Shown here one piece after another: positions 43,395 through 52,813 of a stretch of DNA of 64,000 nt (positions are counted from its first letter, which is position 1; each line of letters starts with the position of its first letter). This stretch comes from an uncultured Acetatifactor sp. GTDB taxonomy: Bacteria; Bacillota; Clostridia; Lachnospirales; Lachnospiraceae. The notes beneath the pieces were generated by a model. It made no database searches, had not been told where the DNA came from, and worked only from the letters and a program-made list of their open reading frames with translations. The position numbers and the translations under genes are program-made. The stretch covers positions 1 to 64,000 of the forward strand of contig CAJUAP010000004.1 of assembly GCA_910584435.1 (NCBI GenBank). The letters run 5' to 3'.

Positions 43395-45874
43395 CTTATG
43401 TTCTCTCTTCCGAACGGCTTTTTTCCGTCTTCTTCCCAAAATATATCAATCACATCGCCATTTTTCAAAGGTTCCATGTATTCTGCCCTCCTGCCGTTTA
43501 AGTTGGTGACAATAGAGCGTCCTGCCGAAGCCTTCAAATCAAAATCTATAAAGAAAAATACATCTACAAATACATAACTGCTTTTGCCGGACAAAGTGAC
43601 CGGCCTTTTATTTACCAGAACCGACAGATTTACCGGTCCGCCAAAAGGCATACTTCCTGATGCATTGCCTGATGCGCCAAGGGGCATACCTCCTGATGCA
43701 TTCTCTGTGCTGCCGACAGGCATGCTCCCCACGGCATTTCCAGCTGTGCCAAAAGACATACTTCCTGATACATTTCCAGAACTGCCGACAGGCATGTTCC
43801 CCTCGACATTCCCGGCTCTGCCTCCTGATACACTCCCGGCTGCGCCGGGTACTGCACTTCCGCCGCCCGCATTTGCTCCGCCATATCCAGCCGAGGCTCT
43901 GCCCGCATATGCGCCTCCCACAGGCTCCGCCGTTCCGAACATTCCTTCAAATACGGTTCCGTTGAAACTCTCCTTGCCGAAATTTCCCGCTTCCACATTC
44001 CTCACAAGGACTCTGGCCGCACGCTCTGCTTCCGCCGCTTCTCTTGCCGCCGCTTCCTTAGCTGCCAGGCGCCTTGCTGCCTCTTCCTCCGTTTCATCCT
44101 CAAGGTCGGCATACGTAATCTCCGATGTCACATCCCAATTCAGGGTAAAATTCTCATAAACTCTTGTATCCGGCTTTGCCGGGGATTCATTGACCAGAAT
44201 CCCGCCTCCCAGAGGCACATCCATAAATGCAGCAATTTCCCTTACACTATAAGAATTCTGTACTTGAATGTCGTCCCCTTCCTGAATCTTGTAATATTCA
44301 TTCTCCAGCCGCCCATTCACTGCAGCAGTTCTGGGCAGGTCTATCTTCATGCCGTTTACGTAGACGTGCAGATTCTCGGCAAGCTCCGGCAGTCTGCCAA
44401 GCTCCAATACCGCCGCTTCTCCCGATGTAGAAGGGGTGATTTCAATAATAGCGCCATTATGTACCTGCGCATAAATGTCTGCTATCTCACCGTTTACCTT
44501 GATAACCGCCGCCTCACCCTGTTCACCGCGAACAATACGGTTCTTGCCATTTACGGTAAAAGTCAACGGGGTTCCCCGCTTCGGAAACAGGTTCTCATTG
44601 GAAAATTCGCACTGTACTGCCGCATCAGCTGCCGTAATCTTACCATTGTCATATAATTTCACATGCTTTCCGTTAAAATCCACAAATATAAAATTATTAC
44701 TCTGCTCATAATAACTCAGGCAGATGCCTATTGGCGTCACCATCATGGAATCTTTGCGTGGATTGTCCATCTCAAAAGCAATTCCCTGAAGAACTTCCTT
44801 CCCCCTGATCGCCACACGTTCCTTCACAATGTCAAGCGCCTGGGCAAGCCGATCCGTATAACCGGGAATCATACCGCCCCCGCCCACTACAAATACGGCG
44901 CTGACTGACTTCCCGCCGTTTAATTCCTTAATGCAGGCGGCAACCATATCCGCCATTTTCTGCACATGCTCCGCCAGAATGTTTTCCACCTCTTCGGCAG
45001 TAATCACCTGCGTCAGCCCTATAATATCCTCGTATTCCACTGTCTCCTGTGTACCTGACTGCCTCTTGATACGCTCTGCCGTTTCAAAGTCCACCAGGCA
45101 ATGCTGTACCAGAACTTCCGTCAGACTGTCTCCTGCCACCGGAATCATTCCATATGCGGTAATGGTGCCATCCTTTGTAATCGAAATATCACTTGTTCCG
45201 GCACCCACATCCACCAGAGCCAGATTCAGCATACGAAACTTCTCCGGTATGGCCACCTGAATTGCCGCAATCGGCTCCAGCGTCAGATTTGCCACATGCA
45301 GTCCTGCAAGCTCCACTGCCTTGTACAGCCCGTCCACCACATCATCCGGCAGAAATGTGGCAATCATATCCAATGCCATATTTCTCACCTTATGCCCCTC
45401 CAGGTTTCCAATCTGATAACCGTTCATATAATAACGCATTGGCGTGTATCCAACGCAGTAGAACTTCATCTCCGAATCATTTGTCCGCAGAAATTCATCA
45501 TATGCCTGTTCTACGCCAAGTGTAGACAAAGAGTAAATATCTTCCTGAATGACTTCATGTTCTTCCTCAAATTCCTGTTCCACATGAGTAGTGACAGTAC
45601 GCAGCACCCGGCCTGCAGCAGCAATACACACTTCTGTCAGTTTCCTGTTCAAATCCTCTTCCAATTGTTCCCTGACCTGGCGTATGGTTTGACCGACCTT
45701 GCCTATATCATGAATCTGTCCGTCCAGCATAGAACGTGTCTCATGTTCTTTAGACCGCTGTGCCAGCACATGGAATTTAGTGCCGTTTAAATACCCCACG
45801 GTTCCCACAATACTCCTGGTGCCGATATCCAATCCAAATACCAGCTGCCCCTGCCCTTCTCTCACTCCTGCCAT
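43391..45874 (-). CDS. FtsA-like actin-fold cell division protein
   Basis: Large clostridial FtsA-like ATPase of 827 residues. The actin/HSP70 fold has the phosphate-1 motif FGLDIGTRSIVGTVGYLNG near residue 14, phosphate-2 ALVDVGAGTSDISITKDG near residue 215 and the adenosine motif VFVVGGGGMIPGYTDRLAQA near residue 330. Residues beyond 400 are extra domains, including an Ala/Glu/Arg coiled region near 610-640 and five 12-residue Gly/Ser/Met repeats near 685-745, followed by a final domain. Its exact role is unproven; it is not the classic ftsAZ gene. The ATG lies inside the 3' end of coaE. Confidence 0.85.
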   Translation of the reverse strand: MAGVREGQGQLVFGLDIGTRSIVGTVGYLNGTKFHVLAQRSKEHETRSMLDGQIHDIGKVGQTIRQVREQLEEDLNRKLTEVCIAAAGRVLRTVTTHVEQEFEEEHEVIQEDIYSLSTLGVEQAYDEFLRTNDSEMKFYCVGYTPMRYYMNGYQIGNLEGHKVRNMALDMIATFLPDDVVDGLYKAVELAGLHVANLTLEPIAAIQVAIPEKFRMLNLALVDVGAGTSDISITKDGTITAYGMIPVAGDSLTEVLVQHCLVDFETAERIKRQSGTQETVEYEDIIGLTQVITAEEVENILAEHVQKMADMVAACIKELNGGKSVSAVFVVGGGGMIPGYTDRLAQALDIVKERVAIRGKEVLQGIAFEMDNPRKDSMMVTPIGICLSYYEQSNNFIFVDFNGKHVKLYDNGKITAADAAVQCEFSNENLFPKRGTPLTFTVNGKNRIVRGEQGEAAVIKVNGEIADIYAQVHNGAIIEITPSTSGEAAVLELGRLPELAENLHVYVNGMKIDLPRTAAVNGRLENEYYKIQEGDDIQVQNSYSVREIAAFMDVPLGGGILVNESPAKPDTRVYENFTLNWDVTSEITYADLEDETEEEAARRLAAKEAAAREAAEAERAARVLVRNVEAGNFGKESFNGTVFEGMFGTAEPVGGAYAGRASAGYGGANAGGGSAVPGAAGSVSGGRAGNVEGNMPVGSSGNVSGSMSFGTAGNAVGSMPVGSTENASGGMPLGASGNASGSMPFGGPVNLSVLVNKRPVTLSGKSSYVFVDVFFFIDFDLKASAGRSIVTNLNGRRAEYMEPLKNGDVIDIFWEEDGKKPFGRENIR
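43641..43820. repeat. Five in-frame 36-bp tandem repeats in the FtsA-like gene
   Basis: Units begin at 43641, 43677, 43713, 43749 and 43785. On the minus strand they code for 12-residue units of the form NxxGxMPxGxxG. The multiple-of-three length keeps the frame, so the linker can lengthen or shorten by slippage without breaking the protein. Confidence 0.9.
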
Positions 45875-46467
45875 GTAAAAGCCTCCAGTTTCCTATCTAT
45901 CTGTCTGCAGCTTTCCTGAAAAGAACCGCTGTTATCAATCACAAAATCGCAATTTTCACGAAAACGTTCCTCCGTAAGCTGATGCGACATAATATGTGAT
46001 ATCTTTTCTTCACTGTAACCTCGAAGAAGCCTCAGACGCTTTCTCCTGACAGCCTCTTCTGCATATACATACCACATCTCATCCACCATTGCCCCATACC
46101 CCGCCTCAATCAGCAATGCCGCTTCTACAAAAAAAAGCTCAACTTTTCCGGCGTTCTCTGCCTCTTTGAACCGTTCCGTCAAAAATGCCTTTACGGCAGG
46201 ATGAATTATTTCATTCACCTGTTCCAACAGCCTGGGAGCCGCAAAAATCCTGTCCGCCATCACCTGTCTGTCTATCTGCCCGTCCGCTCCCGCCGCATCC
46301 GGGCCCAAAAGCGCCAAAAGCGCTTTATAGCACTCTGTTCCTGGCTGCTTTAACAAATGCGCCACCTCATCTGCCAGATAAATCTCGCACCGGTAATGCT
46401 GCTTTATATACCCCAGTATCTTGGATTTCCCGGCTCCAATGCCGCCTGTAATCCCAATAAATCTCAT
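45862..46467 (-). CDS. coaE: Dephospho-CoA kinase
   Basis: Last step of coenzyme A synthesis, phosphorylating the ribose 3'-hydroxyl. P-loop GITGGIGAGKSKILGYI near residue 10, LADEVAHLL near residue 30, and HQLTEERFRENCDFVIDNSG near residue 165. About 201 residues. The ATG at 46467 has GGGAG upstream. It lies downstream of polA, a common clostridial order, and overlaps the next gene. Confidence 0.94.
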   Translation of the reverse strand: MRFIGITGGIGAGKSKILGYIKQHYRCEIYLADEVAHLLKQPGTECYKALLALLGPDAAGADGQIDRQVMADRIFAAPRLLEQVNEIIHPAVKAFLTERFKEAENAGKVELFFVEAALLIEAGYGAMVDEMWYVYAEEAVRRKRLRLLRGYSEEKISHIMSHQLTEERFRENCDFVIDNSGSFQESCRQIDRKLEAFTWQE

Positions 46468-46539
46468 ATCACTCCCATGCCTTCCGGATATGCCGCCCAA
46501 AGAGGCGGGCTTCGCCCCCTCTTAGCGGCGCCAACAGTC

Positions 46540-46671
46540 TGTGAGAAGAATGCCTGTCTAAAGCGAACTCGTTCGCTTGGCATTCTTCAGTGTGAGTAGG
46601 CGCTGTTCTTGCGCCGTAGAAAATCTTCGCGAAGCGGCCTTTGCCGCAAGCGATTAGATTTTCTTCTCACA
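46540..46671. repeat. 132-bp palindromic element at the end of polA
   Basis: TGTGAGAAGAA and TTCTTCTCACA are exact terminal inverted repeats. Inside are two long hairpins: GAAGAATGCC with GGCATTCTTC, and AGAAAATC with GATTTTCT around GCGGC/GCCGC. The right repeat supplies the polA stop codon (46669-46667). Another short hairpin (AGAGGCGGGC/GCCCCCTCT, about 46501-46521) lies next to it. Confidence 0.78.
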
Positions 46672-49393
46672 CTTTGGCCTCATACCAGTTATCCCCGGTA
46701 TGCAGATCCACTTCCAATGTCACTGCCAGGTCTGCCGCAGCCTTCATATTTTCTTCCAGAAGCTTCCTCACCTGCGTTTCCTCTTCCCGCAAGGTTTCAA
46801 TCACAAGCTCATCATGCACCTGCAGTATCAGCTTGGACTTAAGCCCCTGTTCCTTCAACGCCTTCCACACTCTGATCATGGCAATCTTAATAATATCCGC
46901 CGCCGTTCCCTGTATAGGTGAATTCATAGCCACACGCTCCCCAAAAGAACGCTGCATAAAATTAGAAGAAGAAAGCTCCGGAACCGGCCGCCTTCTGCCG
47001 AACATGGTTGTAATATATCCGTTTTTCTTCGCATCACCCACAAGCTTATCAAGAAATGCCTTCACGCCCGGATAAGTTTCAAAATATTGTTCAATATATT
47101 CCGATGCTTCTTTGCGGCTGATGCTTAAATCCTGACTCAGGCCAAAAGAACTGATGCCATATACTATGCCGAAATTTACCGCCTTGGCATTTCTCCGCTG
47201 TAAATCCGTCACTTCGTCAAATGGAGTATGGAATACTTTTGCAGCCGTAATCCGATGGATATCCTGCTCCATGCGGTATGCTTCAATCAACTGTGCATCC
47301 CCCGACATATGGGCAAGTACCCGCAATTCAATCTGGGAGTAATCCGCATCCATAAATTCATAGCCTTCCCTGGGCACAAACACCTTGCGGATACGTCTGC
47401 CCAGCTCCATACGCATAGGAATATTCTGCAGGTTCGGTTCCGTAGAGCTGATACGCCCCGTAGCGGTAATGGTCTGATTAAAATTGGTATGAATTCTCTG
47501 ATCCTCTCCGATATAAACCGCCAGCCCGTCCGCATAGGTGGATTTTAACTTGGTAAGCTGTCTGTATTCCAGAATCTCATTCACAATAGGATGATCCTCT
47601 GCCAATTTTTCCAATACATCCGCTGCAGTGGAGTATCCCGTCTTAGTCTTCTTGCCGCCGGGAAGCTTCATATGCTCAAACAGTACCTCTCCCAGCTGTT
47701 TCGGAGAATTTATATTGAATTCCATCCCCGCTTCTCTCTGAATGGAAGACTCCAATTCTTCAATCCTCTCCACCAAGGCATCCCCATAGGCTTTCAGCTC
47801 TTCCCGGCGTACCTCCACACCCTCACGCTCCATATCGTAAAGCACCAGCGACAAGGGCATCTCCATTTCACGCATCAGCCGCTCCATACCTGTATCCTGC
47901 AGCTTTTTCACCAGAACCGCCTCTGCCTTCCATGACACATATGCGCCATAACAGCAATATTCCACGAATTTGTCCGGCATGGACACAACAGCCTCTCCCA
48001 GCTTCGTCTTGCCGAAGACCTCTGCCCTGCCCGGAATTGTCAATCCTAAATGCTCTGATGCAATAGCTTCCAGGTCATAATCATTCTTTAAAGGATTCAG
48101 CAGATATGCTCCAATCAGAATATCAAAATATCGTTCCGTAGATTCTCTATCCAGATACCGATAATATTTCTTAATGTCAAAAGCGGAAATGCAGGCTTTC
48201 ACCGAAAGCTCCTGTAATGCACTGCAAAGCTCATATAATTCTTCCGTCCCCTGAACTCCCTCAGCGCCTGCACCCTCCCCATTGCCATCTGAAAACATTC
48301 CGAGAAAAGAAAGCTGTGCATCTTCCTGGGACGGCATTACATACACACAGACTTCCCTTTCTGCTGCCACTGCAACGCCTAAGAGTTTATCTCCCTCCAT
48401 GGGCAGAAACAGACCAATATGCTGTCCTTCCCTTACCTTTTTCAGCTTTCCCAGCAATTCCTTCCGGCTCTGTAACTGCCTGAATATCTTCTTAATCTCT
48501 TCGCCGCTTTCCGTGCTCTCCGCATCAAAACGCTTCAGCAGATTTCTGAATTCCAGCTGCTTAAACAGCTGATATGCTTCCTGGGTGAAAAAGCCCTCCG
48601 CTTTTGCAGCTTCATAATCAAGTACCACATCACTGTCGGTCTTTATTGTGGCAAGGGCTTTACTCAAATCTGCAAGTTCCCGATTTTCCTTTAGAGATTC
48701 CCGGATACTTTTCTTGGAAATCTCATCTACATGGGCATAAATATTCTCCAGAGAACCATATTGAACCATCAGCTCCGTTGCCGTTTTCTCCCCCACCTTC
48801 GGCACACCGGGGATATTATCCGATGTATCCCCCATCAATGCCTTCAGGTCAATAAACTGCAGCGGCGTCACCTGATATGTCTCAAGCACATTTTCCGGAT
48901 AATAATCCTCTATTTCCGTCCTGCCCATTTTGGTCTTGGGAATCCTGATCTTAATATGGGCATCGGCAATCTGCAGCAGATCCCTGTCGCCGGAAACCAA
49001 AGACACCTCCAGACCTTCCGCAGCTGCCTTTTTCGCAAGCGTTCCCAAAATATCATCCGCTTCCAGCCCCGCCTGCTCCACGATGACCACGCCCATGGCC
49101 TTCAATACATCCTTCATCACAGGAACCTGTTCCCTCAGCTCTTCCGGCATAGGCTTCCTGGTCCCCTTGTATGCCTCATACATCTGATGCCGGAAGGTTG
49201 GCGCATGAACATCGAATGCAACCGCAAGGAAATCCGGCTTCTCTTCTTCCAGAATCTTAAATAAAATATTCAGGAAACCGTAAACCGCATTTGTATGCAG
49301 CCCCTGGGCATTGCTTAAATTAGGGACACCATAAAACGCCCTGTGCAGAATACTGTGTCCGTCTATCAATACAAGCTTCTTGTTCTCAAGCAT
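46667..49393 (-). CDS. polA: DNA polymerase I
   Basis: Repair and Okazaki-fragment polymerase of 908 residues. The 5'-3' exonuclease domain (1-290) has LVSGDRDLLQIAD near 135 and GDTSDNIPGVPKVGEKTA near 190. The middle 3'-5' exonuclease domain lacks the usual DxE metal site, as in many Firmicutes, so proofreading is probably absent. The polymerase domain has DADYSQIELRVLAHMSGDAQ (motif A) near 680, RRNAKAVNFGIVYGISSFGL (motif B) near 735, and QVHDELVIE (motif C) near 860. The last residue and stop fall at the edge of a palindromic element. Confidence 0.97.
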   Translation of the reverse strand: MLENKKLVLIDGHSILHRAFYGVPNLSNAQGLHTNAVYGFLNILFKILEEEKPDFLAVAFDVHAPTFRHQMYEAYKGTRKPMPEELREQVPVMKDVLKAMGVVIVEQAGLEADDILGTLAKKAAAEGLEVSLVSGDRDLLQIADAHIKIRIPKTKMGRTEIEDYYPENVLETYQVTPLQFIDLKALMGDTSDNIPGVPKVGEKTATELMVQYGSLENIYAHVDEISKKSIRESLKENRELADLSKALATIKTDSDVVLDYEAAKAEGFFTQEAYQLFKQLEFRNLLKRFDAESTESGEEIKKIFRQLQSRKELLGKLKKVREGQHIGLFLPMEGDKLLGVAVAAEREVCVYVMPSQEDAQLSFLGMFSDGNGEGAGAEGVQGTEELYELCSALQELSVKACISAFDIKKYYRYLDRESTERYFDILIGAYLLNPLKNDYDLEAIASEHLGLTIPGRAEVFGKTKLGEAVVSMPDKFVEYCCYGAYVSWKAEAVLVKKLQDTGMERLMREMEMPLSLVLYDMEREGVEVRREELKAYGDALVERIEELESSIQREAGMEFNINSPKQLGEVLFEHMKLPGGKKTKTGYSTAADVLEKLAEDHPIVNEILEYRQLTKLKSTYADGLAVYIGEDQRIHTNFNQTITATGRISSTEPNLQNIPMRMELGRRIRKVFVPREGYEFMDADYSQIELRVLAHMSGDAQLIEAYRMEQDIHRITAAKVFHTPFDEVTDLQRRNAKAVNFGIVYGISSFGLSQDLSISRKEASEYIEQYFETYPGVKAFLDKLVGDAKKNGYITTMFGRRRPVPELSSSNFMQRSFGERVAMNSPIQGTAADIIKIAMIRVWKALKEQGLKSKLILQVHDELVIETLREEETQVRKLLEENMKAAADLAVTLEVDLHTGDNWYEAKV

Positions 49394-49426
49394 AGGTTCC
49401 TACCACCTCTATTATTTTGGATAAAT

Positions 49427-49747
49427 TTACAGCAAAATCCATATGACAAGCCCCAGCAGCAGACATACGGCAATCACTTCCATTGTAAATCCTATATAAA
49501 GAAAAACACTGTGGAATCTTATCTTATGCTTCGTTTCTTCCAGACGCGCCTTCAATTCGGACTGCAGATCAAACGCGCTGCCGTCTTCCAGCCGTTGAAT
49601 TCCTTCCGTCACCAGAAACTGAATCACCAGTTCTTCTTTACAATCCTCACATCTTTCGATATGCTCGCTGAACCGCAGCAAAGTCGGATAATCCATTTTC
49701 CGCCCGATAAAATCAGGTATCAGTCTCTCGAATTCTTTGCATTCCAT
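49427..49747 (-). CDS. Small membrane protein with zinc-finger-like N-terminus
   Basis: Protein of 106 residues. The start ECKEFERLIPDFIGRK and later HIERCEDCKEEL resemble the zf-HC2 zinc-binding domain of anti-sigma factors (C…HxxxCxxC). A C-terminal membrane helix follows (FTMEVIAVCLLLGLVIWILL). The start at 49747 has AGGAAGGAAAG upstream. No sigma factor gene is adjacent, so an anti-sigma role is only a suggestion. It follows metY with a 16-base overlap of untranslated ends. Confidence 0.7.
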   Translation of the reverse strand: MECKEFERLIPDFIGRKMDYPTLLRFSEHIERCEDCKEELVIQFLVTEGIQRLEDGSAFDLQSELKARLEETKHKIRFHSVFLYIGFTMEVIAVCLLLGLVIWILL

Positions 49748-49761
49748 ACTTTCCTTCCTGG

Positions 49762-51036
49762 TCAGCATTGTTCCAAAGCCTGTGCAAGATCTTCAATCAA
49801 ATCTTCCTTATCCTCGATTCCACAGCTCATACGAATCAGCTCCGCCGGAACACCTGCATCCTTCAGCTGCTCATCCGTCATCTGACGATGTGTGCTGGAA
49901 GCCGGGTTCAGACAGCAGGTACGGGCATCCGCCACGTGAGTCTGAATCGCCGCGAGTTTCAGATTTCTCATAAAAATGCCTGCAGCCTCCCTTCCGCCTT
50001 TCAATCCAAAAGATACCACACCGCAGCTGCCGCCCGGCAGATACTTCTGTGCCAGAGAATAATATTTATCCCCCGGCAGACTACAGTAATTTACATACTC
50101 CACCTTCGGATGCCCCGCGAGGAACTCTGCCACGGCCTGGCCGTTTTCACAATGACGCTTCATACGGACATGCAAGCTTTCCAGCCCAAGATTCAGAATA
50201 AATGCATTTTGAGGACTCTGTATAGAACCAAGATCCCGCATCAGCTGCGCGGTACATTTTGTGATGAAAGCCCCTTCTTTCCCGAACTTCTCTGCATAGA
50301 CAATGCCGTGATAGCTTTCGTCCGGCGTACAGAGGCCGGGATACTTCTCCGCATAAGCCATCCAGTCGAATCTGCCGCTGTCTACAATGGCACCGCCCAC
50401 AGCAGCTCCATGACCATCCATATATTTCGTAGTGGAATGGGTCACAATATCCGCCCCCCATTCAAAAGGCCGGCAGTTCACCGGTGTTGCAAAAGTATTG
50501 TCAACAATAAGGGGGACTCCGTGTGCATGTGCACATTTCGCGAATTTCTCTATGTCAAGAACCGCCAGGGCCGGATTTGCAATTGTCTCCCCGAAGACCA
50601 CCCTGGTATTATCCTGAAATGCTGCATTCAGTTCGTCTTCTGACGCATCAGGATTTACAAAAGTGACGGAAATGCCCATTTTCTTCATAGTAACGGAAAT
50701 CAGATTGAATGTACCTCCATAAATGGTACTGGAAGCTACAATATGATCACCACAGCTGCAGATATTGAACAGTGCATAAAAATTAGCCGCCTGACCGCTG
50801 CTGGTCAGCATACCTGCCGTACCGCCTTCAAGCTGTGTAATCTTGGCCGCAACATAGTCATTGGTGGGATTCTGAAGCCTAGTATAGAAATAACCGTTTG
50901 CTTCCAGATCAAAAAGCCTGCCCATGTCCTCGCTGGTATCATATTTAAAAGTCGTGCTCTGGACAATAGGAATCTGACGGGCCTCCCCGTTTCCCGGCGT
51001 ATAACCGCCCTGCACACATACACTGTTGATCTTCAT
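49762..51036 (-). CDS. metY: O-acetylhomoserine sulfhydrylase (aminocarboxypropyltransferase)
   Basis: PLP enzyme that makes homocysteine from O-acetylhomoserine and sulfide in methionine synthesis. Family marks are the N-terminal VCVQGGYTPGNGEARQIPIV, TSSGQAANFYALFNICSCGD near residue 78 and the PLP lysine in VTHSTTKYMDGHGAAVGGAI near residue 200. About 424 residues. The ATG at 51036 has GGGAGG upstream. It has its own promoter. No S-box or T-box leader is seen in the short upstream region. Confidence 0.94.
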   Translation of the reverse strand: MKINSVCVQGGYTPGNGEARQIPIVQSTTFKYDTSEDMGRLFDLEANGYFYTRLQNPTNDYVAAKITQLEGGTAGMLTSSGQAANFYALFNICSCGDHIVASSTIYGGTFNLISVTMKKMGISVTFVNPDASEDELNAAFQDNTRVVFGETIANPALAVLDIEKFAKCAHAHGVPLIVDNTFATPVNCRPFEWGADIVTHSTTKYMDGHGAAVGGAIVDSGRFDWMAYAEKYPGLCTPDESYHGIVYAEKFGKEGAFITKCTAQLMRDLGSIQSPQNAFILNLGLESLHVRMKRHCENGQAVAEFLAGHPKVEYVNYCSLPGDKYYSLAQKYLPGGSCGVVSFGLKGGREAAGIFMRNLKLAAIQTHVADARTCCLNPASSTHRQMTDEQLKDAGVPAELIRMSCGIEDKEDLIEDLAQALEQC

Positions 51037-51080
51037 CTCGATTTCCTCCCGATTGTAATAAAACAATAAACTTATCTTTC

Positions 51081-51109
51081 AGTATACACATTAGCAGCAA
51101 AAATTTCAA
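51081..51109 (-). promoter_or_regulatory. Promoter of metY
   Basis: TTGAAA (51109-51104) and TATACT (51086-51081) with a 17-base spacer on the minus strand. The leader is only about 40 bases, too short for a SAM riboswitch. Confidence 0.75.
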
Positions 51110-51159
51110 CTATAACCTTGTGAACACTTATTTTATTTTTACCTTATTTTTATGAAGAA

Positions 51160-51185
51160 TGCAAGGTGAACAAATTCACCTTGCA
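51160..51185 (-). terminator. Terminator after the aldolase gene
   Basis: GCAAGGTGAA and TTCACCTTGC form a perfect ten-pair stem; on the minus strand it is followed by ATTCTTCAT, a weak T-tract. It lies between the aldolase stop and the metY promoter. Confidence 0.6.
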
Positions 51186-51208
51186 TCCTCCGTAAAAGTC
51201 CACTCGCA

Positions 51209-52180
51209 CTAATCCGCCGCAACAATTTCTTTATAAAATTCCGTATAATCCGTTCTCTTCTCCCTGGTAAATTCAATTGCCGCCCTGGGATGCTGATTCA
51301 GCAGTCCGGTCATTAAATACTGCAGATCATACCCCCACACAATGCCTTCCGCCTTCAGCTGGTTCATATAAGTATCCACAAACTGAATGGCAGGATATAC
51401 ATTATATTTCGGATTCCTCAGAAATCCAAGCAGAAGCTCCATGGCACAGTTTCCCGCACCGCGCCCCATGGAAGCATAGGTTGCATCCAGCCAGTCCACG
51501 CCGTCTCCCACAGCCTCAATGGTGTTGGCAAATGCAAGCTGCTGATTATTGTGGGCATGGATTCCCACCTTTTTATTGTATTTGGCTGCAAATTCCATAT
51601 ACACATCCGCCAGACGGGCAATCTGTTCGGGATACATGGAACCATAGCTGTCCACAATATAAAGCACATCCACAGGCGTTTTGCCCAGCATATCAAGAGC
51701 CGCTTTCAATTCCCCTTCCTGTGTATGAGAAATTGCCATAATATTACAGCTCACCTCATATCCTTTTCCCGCAGCATCCTCAATCATATCCACCGCACCG
51801 GGAATGGTATTCACATAGGTGGCCACTCTGATCAAGTCGATGGGGCTGTCCACACGATTGATGATATCCGACTTATCGCACCTTCCCACATCCGCCATAA
51901 CCGCAATTTTTAAATCAGTGGCATTCTCCCCCACAATTTCCCGGATATGTTCATCCCGGCAGAATTTCCACTTTCCAAATTTATTCTCATCAAACATCTC
52001 TTTTGATGCCTTATAACCAAACTCCATGTAATCCACACCGGCACGAAGATTTGCCAGATACAAAGCTTTTACAAATCCATCTGAAAAATAAAAATCATTG
52101 ACCAATCCCCCATCCCGCAGGGTGGCGTCCACCACCTTCACATCCGGCCGATAAGCAATTAAATTAGATATTTCTTTCAT
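51209..52180 (-). CDS. HMGL-like aldolase family protein
   Basis: TIM-barrel carbon-carbon lyase of about 323 residues related to 4-hydroxy-2-oxovalerate aldolase and HMG-CoA lyase. The start motif KVVDATLRDGGLVNDFYFSD (metal Asp and catalytic Arg-Asp) is near residue 17, DSYGSMYP near residue 175 and the metal histidines in GIHAHNNQQLAFANT near residue 205. No dehydrogenase partner is adjacent, and substrate cannot be predicted; stand-alone members in gut Clostridia are annotated only as aldolase catalytic domain proteins. ATG at 52180 follows GAGGAGAAAA. Confidence 0.82.
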   Translation of the reverse strand: MKEISNLIAYRPDVKVVDATLRDGGLVNDFYFSDGFVKALYLANLRAGVDYMEFGYKASKEMFDENKFGKWKFCRDEHIREIVGENATDLKIAVMADVGRCDKSDIINRVDSPIDLIRVATYVNTIPGAVDMIEDAAGKGYEVSCNIMAISHTQEGELKAALDMLGKTPVDVLYIVDSYGSMYPEQIARLADVYMEFAAKYNKKVGIHAHNNQQLAFANTIEAVGDGVDWLDATYASMGRGAGNCAMELLLGFLRNPKYNVYPAIQFVDTYMNQLKAEGIVWGYDLQYLMTGLLNQHPRAAIEFTREKRTDYTEFYKEIVAAD

Positions 52181-52249
52181 CACTTTTTCTCCTCTTCGTC
52201 TCTGTAAAATGATACGCATGGCTGCGGCAGCAATAAACCACCGCCATAG

Positions 52250-52278
52250 ATTTTATCAGTTTAAAGCGGCAAAGTCAA
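52250..52278 (-). promoter_or_regulatory. Promoter of the aldolase gene
   Basis: TTGACT (52278-52273) and TAAAAT (52255-52250) are 17 bases apart on the minus strand, about 65 bases before the start codon. Confidence 0.65.
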
Positions 52279-52354
52279 GATTTTCCGCAAAAAACATCTC
52301 CTATGCCGTAACGCACTTGTTACTGTTCTCACTCACCCTTGCCGTCTGCCGTAT

Positions 52355-52600
52355 CTATTCCCACAGCCAGCTCCTGATAGGATTGACTTTTTTGGCTTCC
52401 CCCAGAATTTCATCCTTATTCACCCTCAGAAAATTTTCCAGCTTCCGGACCTCTTCCTTGGAAAAGCCCTTTGCTTTTTCAATCATTCCTTCCGGCAGAA
52501 TGCCTTCCGCATAATCCCCTCCCCGCACAAAAGAAACTCTTACTATGCGCTTTTTGTCCTTCATCACATAACCGGATACCAGCATTTTCACTTCATCCAT
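52355..52600 (-). CDS. Small conserved-looking protein of unknown function
   Basis: An 81-residue soluble protein (DEVKMLVSGYVMKDKKRIVR, then YAEGILPEGMIEKAKGFSKE) ending PIRSWLWE. AGGAG lies eight bases before the ATG, and codon use is like its neighbours, so it is probably real. No family recognised. The pattern of a short beta-rich start and a helical end gives no function. Confidence 0.6.
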   Translation of the reverse strand: MDEVKMLVSGYVMKDKKRIVRVSFVRGGDYAEGILPEGMIEKAKGFSKEEVRKLENFLRVNKDEILGEAKKVNPIRSWLWE

Positions 52601-52697
52601 ATTTTTCTCCTAATCCGACACCGCAATGTGTCCAGCCCCCGAATACTTCTCCTGTCATAGATGGCATCCATTCTTATCTTCCTTCCCGTCCAATCAG

Positions 52698-52725
52698 GTA
52701 ACAGTTCAGCCATGCCATTCATAAG
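52698..52725. repeat. Dispersed 28-bp repeat
   Basis: Exact inverse of 38661-38688 in the pta leader, beginning GTAACAGTTCAGCC. It lies in the gap between the small gene and the DUF1905 gene; only this end of the element is recognisable. The rest of 52601-52813 has no assigned feature. Confidence 0.8.
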
Positions 52726-52813
52726 TCTTGACAATAGAAAGCCTGCAAACATTGACATGATTATATTACCACGATTCCCTCATAAGCTCAAGAAAATTGT
52801 CGTTAGCCGCAGC

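Noticed and set aside
45101..45790. Plus-strand 229-residue frame
   Set aside because: Antisense to the actin-fold domain of the FtsA-like gene; no start signals.
51037..51159. SAM riboswitch or T-box for metY
   Set aside because: The promoter is only about 45 bases from the start codon, leaving no room, and no conserved leader sequence is present.
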